This document shows, piece by piece, positions 1 to 5,272 of a stretch of DNA of 5,698 nt; position 1 is the first letter of the stretch, and each line of letters starts with the position of its first letter. The notes beneath the pieces were generated by a model that made no database searches, was not told the origin of the DNA, and saw nothing but the letters and a program-made list of their open reading frames with translations. Made by a program: the position numbers and the translations under genes. The DNA is from Lachnospiraceae bacterium (GTDB lineage Bacteria; Bacillota_A; Clostridia; Lachnospirales; Lachnospiraceae): assembly GCA_017416055.1 (NCBI GenBank), contig JAFQDI010000214.1:1-5698 (forward strand), given 5' to 3'.

Positions 1-1242
1 AATACCTGCATAGCCAAGCCACTTGGTCGCCTCAGCAGAAGATCCACCACTGTAAAGAGTCGGGTAAATAATCGCAGGAATCAACATCGTTCCGATGAAC
101 AGTGCAACTGCACCAATCTTTCCTCCGAGGGTAGCAACCGGTGCGGTAGGTGCCACTTCATCGCTAACAGCCTTCTTCAGGAAAGGAACCTTCAACAGTA
201 CAACTGCAAGTGCCATAATCATAACCAGGAAGCCAATCATCGCAACGCACTCAAACGCTTCCTTCAGCCACCAAATCTGGTTTCCGGCAGCGATATCCTT
301 CAACTGAGTTCCGTAGTACTCGGAGAATGCCACCTTATAGAAATCGATCATGTGACCGGTAGTCGTGGTAGAGAAATGGTTCCAAGGATGAGTCTCTGCC
401 GGCTGATAGATGATGCGTTTGCCGCCGTCAGCAGCGTCGTACCATTTATTTGCCTCTGCTACAGCATCCTCTGCAAGGCCCAGAACGGTCTTACCTTCGG
501 GAGTTGCCACATAATCCTTCTGAACAACTGTTCCGGCAGAACCTTCCGCATTAAAGAAGAACTCATCGTACTGAGCCGCGATCTTACCAATGGTACGTCC
601 GCCGAACAGTCCTGCTGCGGTTGCCGCATTCAAACCAAACCATGCAGTATAAGAGTAATCGGAACCTGCCGACAGTCCTGCTGCGATCATACGAACGCCG
701 CTGGTCGCATATGCAAGTTCGTCAAAATACAGAGCCATACTGGAAGAGAAACCTCCCATGGAGTGACCGCTGACTGCGATCATACCGTTACCGTTCGCAT
801 CCTTCAGAACATAGTCCTGCTTATACATGTAGGATACGGCATCAAAAATAGCATACGGCCAGAATGTGGTAAATCCACCCGTGTTGGTATCGCTTCCCTT
901 GGAATGACCGTGATCATACATATCCAATGCCAAAACGACATATCCACGGCGGGACATCTCAATTGCGGGCGCATCCTGCATCTCTGCGCTGTTCAAATAA
1001 CCATGTGTGGTTACCAATGCAGGATGGGGATTCTCTGCGCTTGCACCCTTGGGCATGTACAGTAAGCCTGACAGCACACCTCTGGATTGACCCTTCGCAT
1101 CAACTCCTCCATCAAAGTAAACACGGGATACCTTTACAGAGTACCCGGATGTGTTGAATGCCTGAGCAACCACACTGCCCAAAAGCATCACCACGATGCT
1201 GACAGCGAGAACGATCACTGCCAAATTCTTTTTCTGTTTCAT
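1..1242 (-). CDS. Membrane-anchored alpha/beta hydrolase, C-terminus cut by window edge
   Basis: I read an open frame of 414 codons from the ATG at 1242-1240 to the window edge with no stop, so the C-terminus is missing. AGGAGG at 1251-1256, 8 nt upstream, fixes the start. Residues 7-28 form a hydrophobic signal anchor. The hydrolase domain follows: THG at 79-81 fits an oxyanion-hole loop, and GHSMGG at 159-164 is the nucleophile elbow with Ser161. The C-terminal part of the domain ends in a conserved-looking stretch at 282-300 whose His287, His289 or His297 could be the catalytic base; I cannot assign the acid. Two further membrane segments lie near 331-351 and 376-397, so the catalytic domain is probably extracytoplasmic, followed by a multi-pass membrane region. 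Family: serine hydrolase of the dienelactone hydrolase/esterase type; the substrate is unknown. It is the second gene after ohrR, 49 nt downstream, and probably shares its peroxide-responsive promoter. Confidence 0.85.
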   Translation of the reverse strand, partial: MKQKKNLAVIVLAVSIVVMLLGSVVAQAFNTSGYSVKVSRVYFDGGVDAKGQSRGVLSGLLYMPKGASAENPHPALVTTHGYLNSAEMQDAPAIEMSRRGYVVLALDMYDHGHSKGSDTNTGGFTTFWPYAIFDAVSYMYKQDYVLKDANGNGMIAVSGHSMGGFSSSMALYFDELAYATSGVRMIAAGLSAGSDYSYTAWFGLNAATAAGLFGGRTIGKIAAQYDEFFFNAEGSAGTVVQKDYVATPEGKTVLGLAEDAVAEANKWYDAADGGKRIIYQPAETHPWNHFSTTTTGHMIDFYKVAFSEYYGTQLKDIAAGNQIWWLKEAFECVAMIGFLVMIMALAVVLLKVPFLKKAVSDEVAPTAPVATLGGKIGAVALFIGTMLIPAIIYPTLYSGGSSAEATKWLGYAGI

Positions 1243-1267
1243 CTTAGAAACCTCCTTTTTTTATTAA

Positions 1268-1291
1268 ATAGAACGGTCTTCTCCGTTCTGT
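1268..1291 (-). other. Intercistronic stem-loop between ohrR and the hydrolase gene
   Basis: AGAACGG (1270-1276) pairs perfectly with CCGTTCT (1283-1289) around a 6-nt loop; the stem extends by one G-U and one A-U pair. It begins right after the ohrR stop codon. In the direction of transcription it is followed by an A-rich stretch and the hydrolase ribosome binding site, not a U-run. It is therefore more likely an mRNA processing or stability element, or a weak attenuator, than a full intrinsic terminator. Confidence 0.55.
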
Positions 1292-1747
1292 CTAATTCTT
1301 TTCCCGTTCCTTTGCCTCATACTGTTCAAGTGCCTCTACGAACATCTCTTTAAGGAGTTTGTTCTGTTCCCCGGAAAGAGGCTGCCAGCTTTCCATGCGT
1401 TGATATATTTCGTACACCTCATCTTTCAACACAATTCCGGCATCTGTCACATGAAGAATCAGATTCCGTTCATCTGCCGTATCCCGCTCTCTGGTTATGT
1501 ATCCTTTCTCCTCCAATCGTTTCAGCACCGGTGTCAGCGTCCCCGAATCCAAATAGAGACGTTCCCCTAGCGTTTTAAGATTAATCTGCTTTTCATCCCA
1601 AAGGACGAGCATCGCCAAATACTGCGTATACGTAAGTCCCATCTCCTCCAAATAAGGTCGGTAATATCGGGTTGTAGCGCGAGCGCAGGCATAGAGCAGA
1701 AAACACAACTGATTCTCCAACTTTAGCACCTCATCCTTGTCATTCAC
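1292..1747 (-). CDS. ohrR: OhrR-type MarR-family organic peroxide sensor/repressor (one-Cys class)
   Basis: This 151-residue protein has the usual length of MarR/OhrR regulators. The stretch LENQLCFLLYA places Cys15, Tyr19, Tyr29 and Tyr40 at the same positions as the reactive cysteine and its hydrogen-bonding tyrosines in Bacillus subtilis OhrR (comparison from memory). The winged helix-turn-helix covers about residues 55-100, with recognition helix 67-82 (DSGTLTPVLKRLEEKG) and a wing carrying DER at 92-94. The only other cysteine is Cys21 and none lies in the C-terminal half, so it fits the one-Cys class, in which Cys15 oxidation plus a small thiol releases DNA. The start is GTG at 1747: an in-frame TGA precedes it and a purine-rich GGAAGGGGG lies about 11 nt upstream. 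A four-codon frame starting ATG ATG overlaps the GTG; I attach no function to it. Probably autoregulated through the adjacent operator. Confidence 0.9.
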   Translation of the reverse strand: MNDKDEVLKLENQLCFLLYACARATTRYYRPYLEEMGLTYTQYLAMLVLWDEKQINLKTLGERLYLDSGTLTPVLKRLEEKGYITRERDTADERNLILHVTDAGIVLKDEVYEIYQRMESWQPLSGEQNKLLKEMFVEALEQYEAKEREKN

Positions 1748-1773
1748 TCAACCATCATCCCCCTTCCTTTACG

Positions 1774-1803
1774 GACAATTTAATTGTGTCAAATCTAATT
1801 TGA
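1774..1803 (-). promoter_or_regulatory. OhrR operator: two abutting 15-bp dyads
   Basis: On the minus strand the first dyad core is ACAATTAAATTGT (1787-1775), a perfect inverted repeat around one base. From memory it equals the core of the B. subtilis OhrR operator half. The second dyad, TCAAATTAGATTTGA (1803-1789), has perfect 6-bp arms and matches the same 15-mer at 10 of 15 positions. The dyad centres are 15 bp apart, as in the Bacillus operator. The site covers the predicted start point and the last base of the -10 element of ohrR, so bound repressor would block transcription. Confidence 0.85.
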
Positions 1804-1831
1804 TTATACATTCTCAGGCAAACAAGGTCAA
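1803..1831 (-). promoter_or_regulatory. Sigma-A promoter of the ohrR-hydrolase operon
   Basis: TTGACC (1831-1826) and TATAAT (1808-1803) are separated by 17 bases. Transcription should begin near 1796, inside the OhrR operator, giving a leader of about 50 nt before the GTG start. Confidence 0.8.
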
Positions 1832-1974
1832 TCATTTTTGTCATATTTTCTGTTTTCCATAAAAGCGCCATCCACAATTTGTGAATCATGCCCAATTCAT
1901 CTCTATCACCGTCATCTTTAACACCATACGCAACTTGGACGCATTCTATACCAAAGCAAGTAAACAACCCCTTT

Positions 1975-2526
1975 TCACTCCCGCTCTGCTCGCTCAAACT
2001 GTTCTTCCAATCGCAGTAACGCAATCTTTTTCTCAAGTCCCCCGCCATACCCAACCAAGCTTCCGTCCGCGCCAATCACGCGATGGCAGGGAATCAAAAT
2101 CGAAATCGGATTGTGTCCAACCGCACCACCGACAGCCCGGGCTGACATCTTCGCAATCCCCCTTTCCTTTGCGATCTGCTTTGCAATATCACTGTACGTT
2201 GTCGTCTCACCATAGGGAACCTCCAGCAATAATTCCCACACACGGAGCCTAAACTCCGAGCCCTCCGGAGCCAATGGCGGCAACATCTCCGGTACCTTTC
2301 CGGAAAAATAATCTTCAAGCCACCTCTTCGTCTGTTCAAACAACGGCAGATTTTTCTCAATCGGCAGCTTCTTCAGCGAATCCGGATAATGGTGCTGTCC
2401 TTCGATCCACAGTCCTCTCAGAGCCTCTCCATCCGATACCATCGTAATCTGCCCTAACGGTGATTCATAAATTTGATAAAATAGCTCTCTCATTTCCGTC
2501 TCTCTTTGTGCCGCGTTTCCCACCAT
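1975..2526 (-). CDS. ogt: Methylated-DNA--[protein]-cysteine S-methyltransferase
   Basis: This 183-residue protein transfers alkyl groups from O6-alkylguanine (and O4-alkylthymine) to its own cysteine, a single-turnover repair reaction. The active-site motif IPCHRV lies at 145-150 with Cys147. Upstream are VPYGETTTYSDIA (103-115), with the helix-turn-helix region and Tyr111, and SARAVGGAVGHNP (128-140), with Arg130 at the place of the arginine finger that flips the base. The poorly conserved N-terminal domain occupies roughly 1-90, as usual for Ogt-type enzymes; there is no Ada-type regulatory domain. A longer frame begins at 2556, but the AGGAGG 6 nt before the ATG at 2526 selects that codon. 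The gene diverges from the Y-family polymerase gene. After its stop, about 140 bases without recognisable content lead to the ohrR promoter; I see no clear terminator, so read-through into ohrR is possible. Confidence 0.95.
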   Translation of the reverse strand: MVGNAAQRETEMRELFYQIYESPLGQITMVSDGEALRGLWIEGQHHYPDSLKKLPIEKNLPLFEQTKRWLEDYFSGKVPEMLPPLAPEGSEFRLRVWELLLEVPYGETTTYSDIAKQIAKERGIAKMSARAVGGAVGHNPISILIPCHRVIGADGSLVGYGGGLEKKIALLRLEEQFERAERE

Positions 2527-2532
2527 CAAATA

Positions 2533-2538
2533 CCTCCT
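2533..2538 (-). promoter_or_regulatory. Ribosome binding site that decides the ogt start
   Basis: AGGAGG is followed by a 6-nt spacer (TATTTG) and the ATG at 2526-2524. This rules out the upstream in-frame ATG at 2556, which has no such site and lies within the tandem-repeat leader. Confidence 0.85.
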
Positions 2539-2539
2539 G

Positions 2540-2565
2540 ACAAATTCTATGTACAAATTCTATGT
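2540..2565. repeat. Perfect 13-bp tandem repeat in the ogt leader
   Basis: The unit ACAAATTCTATGT occurs at 2540-2552 and again at 2553-2565 with no gap. On the ogt transcript strand each unit reads ACATAGAATTTGT, with ACA at one end and TGT at the other, and it agrees with the OhrR operator core ACAATTAAATTGT at 9 of 13 positions. The repeat runs from the predicted ogt start point to just before its ribosome binding site, a position suited to a repressor site. It could also be a simple slippage duplication. Confidence 0.75.
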
Positions 2566-2570
2566 CCCAC

Positions 2571-2599
2571 AATATACCTTCTCTTTCGAAATCTGTCAA
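2571..2599 (-). promoter_or_regulatory. Sigma-A promoter of ogt
   Basis: TTGACA (2599-2594) and TATATT (2576-2571) are separated by exactly 17 bases on the minus strand. The start point is expected near 2564, about 40 nt upstream of the chosen ATG. Confidence 0.82.
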
Positions 2600-2609
2600 T
2601 CCTCATTTT

Positions 2610-2623
2610 CGAACTTGTGTTCG
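2610..2623. promoter_or_regulatory. LexA (SOS) box between divergent ogt and polymerase promoters
   Basis: CGAACTTGTGTTCG is a perfect CGAAC-N4-GTTCG palindrome, the consensus of the Gram-positive LexA/DinR operator. Ten bases separate it from the -35 element on each side (2600-2609 and 2624-2633), so it is centred between the two promoters. It fits SOS control of the polymerase gene, whose family is a common LexA target, and could act on ogt too. It does not overlap a -35 or -10 element, so repression would rely on interference with polymerase binding just upstream. Confidence 0.88.
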
Positions 2624-2633
2624 ATTTTTTCTC

Positions 2634-2662
2634 TTGACATCTTCGCCTGTTCTGAGTATACT
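2634..2662 (+). promoter_or_regulatory. Sigma-A promoter of the polymerase-reductase operon
   Basis: TTGACA (2634-2639) and TATACT (2657-2662) have a 17-base spacer. The start point would be near 2669, leaving a very short leader that holds little beyond the AAAGGAG ribosome binding site at 2669-2675. Confidence 0.85.
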
Positions 2663-2682
2663 AAAGACAAAGGAGATCCGAT

Positions 2683-3942
2683 ATGGCCGAATCGATCATT
2701 TATCATATAGATGTGAATAGTGCTTTTTTGTCCTGGGAGGCCAGCCATCGCGTAAATGAACTGGGTGACCCGGTAGATTTGCGCACCATCCCTTCCGTGG
2801 TAGGCGGCAGCGAAGAACTCCGGCACGGTATCGTACTTGCCAAGTCCGGTCCGGCCAAACGCTACGGGATTCGAACCGGAGAGCCCCTGGCGAAAGCACG
2901 GCAGAAGTGTCCCGGACTGGTTGTGGTCCCTCCCAATTTTGAACTGTACGTCCGCAACTCCAACTCCTTCATTTCATTATTGAAAGAATTCGCTCCCTGC
3001 GTTGAGCAATACAGTATTGATGAAGCTTTTTGTGACATGACCGGGACTGAGTTGCTCTATGGCGATCCGATTGAGTTTGCACATAAATTGAAAGATATGA
3101 TTTCCTCTCGTCTGGGATTTACCGTGAATATCGGTATCTCCAGCAATAGATTACTGGCAAAAACTGCCTCAGATTTCGAAAAACCGGATAAGGTTCACAC
3201 TCTTTTTCCCGCCGAAATGCCTGAAAAGTTTTGGCCTCTCCCCGTGAGTGAACTGCTTTTTGCAGGCCGTTCCTCCACAAAAGCTTTCCAAACTCTCGGA
3301 ATCAAAACAATCGGTGATCTTGCGGCTGCTGACCGTAAGCTTCTGGTGACACACTTGGGCAAACACGGTGGACATCTTTGGGACAGTGCAAACGGCCTTG
3401 ACAGTGGAATCGTCTCATCCCATGAAGCGACAAACAAAGGTTACGGAAACTCTCAGACCATACCTTTTGATGTCACAGATCGTGCCACCGCACTGCGGTT
3501 TCTGCTATCCCTTTCAGAGACTGTCGGAGCACGTATTCGTGCGGATAGAGCTCATATTTCGACTGTTTCCGTATCAATTACCGATTACGAGTTTCACCAC
3601 TCATCCCGACAGATGACGCTTTCTTCAACCACCAATGCTACCGAGACGATTTATCAGTCTGTCTGCACTTTATTTGATCAGCTTTGGGACGGTACTCCGA
3701 TTCGTCTTTTGGGTGTTCATACCGGACACGCCACCGATACCGCCTATGAACAATACGATTTATTTCATCCGCAGCGCTCGGAAAAATTGTCAAAGTTGAA
3801 TGCGGCGGTGGACTCCATCCGCTCCCGATATGGGGAAAATGCTCTGAAGCGAGCCTGTTTTGTCGGATCCGATGAAAATCACAAAAACGGCACTCTTAGC
3901 AAGGCAAAACGCCACAGTGCCGACAAGGAGGTTAATCCATGA
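2683..3942 (+). CDS. dinB: Y-family DNA polymerase (DinB/Pol IV-like), SOS-associated
   Basis: This 419-residue protein is a translesion DNA polymerase. The palm begins with YHIDVNSAFLSWE (7-19): Asp10 is a metal ligand and Phe15 sits at the steric-gate position. The second metal site is YSIDEAF (110-116) with Asp113 and Glu114. The fingers region (48-85) holds KSGPAKRYGIRTGEPLA and ends in CPGLVVVPP. NIGISSNRLLAKTASD (149-164) followed by KPDK is the conserved palm helix. A helix-hairpin-helix thumb lies near 190-225 (TLGIKTIGDLA), and the little finger spans about 250-365. QYDLF at 357-361 is a good beta-clamp binding motif. A hydrophilic tail follows from 396. The length suits DinB-like enzymes. 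The residue two after Asp10 is Asn12 rather than the frequent Asp; this is not one of the three catalytic acids, so activity is expected. GGAG at 2672-2675, 7 nt before the ATG, supports the start. First gene of an operon under a LexA box; whether it is DinB proper or a related Clostridial subgroup is uncertain. Confidence 0.93.
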   Translation: MAESIIYHIDVNSAFLSWEASHRVNELGDPVDLRTIPSVVGGSEELRHGIVLAKSGPAKRYGIRTGEPLAKARQKCPGLVVVPPNFELYVRNSNSFISLLKEFAPCVEQYSIDEAFCDMTGTELLYGDPIEFAHKLKDMISSRLGFTVNIGISSNRLLAKTASDFEKPDKVHTLFPAEMPEKFWPLPVSELLFAGRSSTKAFQTLGIKTIGDLAAADRKLLVTHLGKHGGHLWDSANGLDSGIVSSHEATNKGYGNSQTIPFDVTDRATALRFLLSLSETVGARIRADRAHISTVSVSITDYEFHHSSRQMTLSSTTNATETIYQSVCTLFDQLWDGTPIRLLGVHTGHATDTAYEQYDLFHPQRSEKLSKLNAAVDSIRSRYGENALKRACFVGSDENHKNGTLSKAKRHSADKEVNP

Positions 3943-4670
3943 ATCATCACGTTGCTTTGATCACCGGCGCATCCCGAGGTATCGGCCGGGAGATTGCACT
4001 TACCTTTGCCCGTCACGGCTATGATTGCATCATTACCTGTCGCCAAAAACAGGCTGAACTTTGCTCGGTTTGTGATGAAATCTCTTCCCTCGGCGTTTCC
4101 TGCCTGCCTTTTGTCGGCGACCTCGGTTGTTTCGACGAATGTGTTCGTCTGTTTGATGAGGTTATTAACCGCTACGGCCATTTGGACGTGCTGGTAAACA
4201 ATGCAGGCATGGCCCATATCGGTTTGCTTCAGGATATGAGTCCTGACGAGTGGAACCACCTGCTTCAAACAAACTTAAGCAGCTGCTTTTATTGCTCCAA
4301 GCTGGCAATCCCCCTTATGCTCAAAAACAAGTCCGGAAACATTCTCAATATTTCCAGTGTTTGGGGAAATGTCGGTGCATCCTGTGAGGTGGCCTACTCT
4401 GCCACAAAGGGCGCGGTAAATTCCTTGACCAAAGCTTTAGCTAAGGAACTGGCGCCTTCCGGAATTCGCGTGAATGCTATCGCCTGCGGTGTAATCGACA
4501 CGGAAATGAACCACTGTTTTTCTGATGAGGAACGCGCCATACTTCAGGACGAAATCCCGATGGGGCGTTTCGGTACACCAAAGGAAGTCGGTGAATTTGC
4601 ATATTCCATTGTCTCTCAGGCATCTTATCTCACCGGTCAGGTGATTACTTATGATGGTGGATGGCTTTAA
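3939..4670 (+). CDS. Short-chain dehydrogenase/reductase, FabG/YmfI-like
   Basis: This 243-residue protein is a classical SDR, probably cytosolic. The nucleotide-binding motif TGASRGIG is at 9-16 and NNAG at 87-90. The catalytic set is Asn112, Ser140, Tyr153 and Lys157, with the 13-residue Ser-Tyr spacing seen in FabG. Arg35 at the end of the second strand suggests NADP(H). The C-terminus has GRFGTPKEV (209-217) and TGQVITYDGGW, as in beta-ketoacyl-ACP reductases. The segment ISSVWGNVGASCEVAYSATKG (138-158 region) also recalls Bacillus YmfI, the elongation factor P 5-aminopentanone reductase; I cannot decide between the two by eye. The ATG overlaps the polymerase stop (ATGA), with AAGGAGG at 3925-3931 inside the upstream gene, so translation is probably coupled and expression SOS-linked. 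It is unusually rich in cysteine: 12 of 243 residues. No fab genes are nearby. Confidence 0.88.
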   Translation: MNHHVALITGASRGIGREIALTFARHGYDCIITCRQKQAELCSVCDEISSLGVSCLPFVGDLGCFDECVRLFDEVINRYGHLDVLVNNAGMAHIGLLQDMSPDEWNHLLQTNLSSCFYCSKLAIPLMLKNKSGNILNISSVWGNVGASCEVAYSATKGAVNSLTKALAKELAPSGIRVNAIACGVIDTEMNHCFSDEERAILQDEIPMGRFGTPKEVGEFAYSIVSQASYLTGQVITYDGGWL

Positions 4671-4700
4671 GCTATTAACCTTCATCTGCATGTTTTACCA

Positions 4701-4744
4701 AAGAAAAGAGAGAAGCCGAAAATCTTCGACTTCTCTCTTTTCTT
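4701..4744. terminator. Bidirectional intrinsic terminator between converging genes
   Basis: A perfect 15-bp stem (4701-4715 with 4730-4744), built of GAGAGAAG-type purine and pyrimidine arms, continues inward after one C-A mismatch with four more pairs to a 4-nt loop. The end of the descending arm is T-rich on both strands (CTTTTCTT), which provides the U-tract in either direction. It lies 30 nt after the reductase stop and 15 nt after the ferredoxin stop, so it can serve both converging transcripts. Confidence 0.85.
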
Positions 4745-4759
4745 CATCTTGCCTATGTA

Positions 4760-5140
4760 TTACTTCTCCACGATTTCCAGAATATCCATCGGACATGCTT
4801 TTACACAGATACCGCAGGAAATACACTTGCTGGGATTTTTCTCTCCTGCAACCATAACCTTCATCGGGCATGCCTCAACACATTTGCCACAGTTTACACA
4901 AAGCTTCTTGTTGATCATGTATACGCCCTTCGCGTTCTGGGTAATCGCACCATGCTCACACACTTTTGCACACTTTCCACACTGGATGCAGGTCTGAGTT
5001 TTTACTTTTTCTTTCTTCTCAATAATGCGAATACAGGACTTGTCCGGATCAAACACCTTGTAAAACGCCTCTGAACAAGCAACTTCACATGCAAGACAAG
5101 CCATACAAGCATCCTGATTCTTTACTACTAACTTTTTCAT
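4760..5140 (-). CDS. Four-motif [4Fe-4S] ferredoxin / electron-transfer subunit (HycB/CooF-like)
   Basis: This 126-residue protein is almost wholly iron-sulfur binding sequence. Four CxxCxxCxxxC motifs lie at Cys12-22, Cys51-61, Cys81-91 and Cys106-116; the last two are followed by proline, as in bacterial ferredoxins. It could bind up to four [4Fe-4S] clusters by pairing motifs 1 with 4 and 2 with 3. Cys36 is an extra cysteine. It has no signal peptide or Tat motif and no membrane segment, so it should be cytosolic. The layout resembles electron-transfer subunits of the HycB/CooF/DmsB group, which pass electrons for a hydrogenase, formate dehydrogenase or molybdenum/tungsten enzyme, but no catalytic partner gene is in this window. 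GGAGG at 5148-5152, 7 nt before the ATG, supports the start. It has its own promoter, is convergent with the reductase gene, and lies downstream of rho on the same strand. Confidence 0.88.
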   Translation of the reverse strand: MKKLVVKNQDACMACLACEVACSEAFYKVFDPDKSCIRIIEKKEKVKTQTCIQCGKCAKVCEHGAITQNAKGVYMINKKLCVNCGKCVEACPMKVMVAGEKNPSKCISCGICVKACPMDILEIVEK

Positions 5141-5219
5141 CTGTCTTCCTCCATTTTCGAAGTATCTTCCATGCCGCCTTTACAGGCCACACAATAACCG
5201 AAAAAACATTCTTGTTATT

Positions 5220-5248
5220 AGTATATCAAACATTTTCAGAAAGAGCAA
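5220..5248 (-). promoter_or_regulatory. Probable promoter of the ferredoxin gene (extended -10)
   Basis: On the minus strand, TGATATACT (5228-5220) is an extended -10 element. A weak -35, TTGCTC (5248-5243), lies 17 bases upstream. The start point would be near 5213, giving a leader of about 70 nt. That leader contains a small hairpin (GCCT/AGGC, 5176-5187) and a GAAGTATCTTC palindrome at 5159-5169, both too weak to interpret. Confidence 0.65.
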
Positions 5249-5272
5249 TCACTTCTGTGTTCATTTTTCAGT

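Noticed and set aside
352..1065. A 237-codon open frame on the plus strand
   Set aside because: It is antisense to the alpha/beta hydrolase, which has a signal anchor, nucleophile elbow and strong ribosome binding site; the plus-strand product looks like an antisense shadow.
1873..1883. CACAATTTGTG palindrome upstream of the ohrR promoter
   Set aside because: An 11-bp AT-rich palindrome about 45 bp beyond the -35 element. It vaguely recalls the OhrR core, but it is short, has no second dyad and could be chance. The rest of 1832-1974 shows nothing I can name.
1755..2075. A 106-codon open frame on the minus strand
   Set aside because: It overlaps the 3' end of ogt in another frame, runs through the ohrR promoter and operator, has no clear ribosome binding site and resembles no family I know.
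2596..2826. A 76-codon minus-strand frame across the LexA box
   Set aside because: It crosses the polymerase promoter and start and is antisense to the conserved N-terminus of the polymerase.
5159..5169. GAAGTATCTTC palindrome in the ferredoxin leader as a LexA box
   Set aside because: It lacks the CGAAC-N4-GTTCG pattern and its spacing; at most a weak hairpin.
5193..5219. AATAAC/GTTATT inverted repeat as the rho terminator
   Set aside because: Only 6 AT-rich pairs around a 15-nt loop, and it lies downstream of the ferredoxin -10 element; not a credible terminator.
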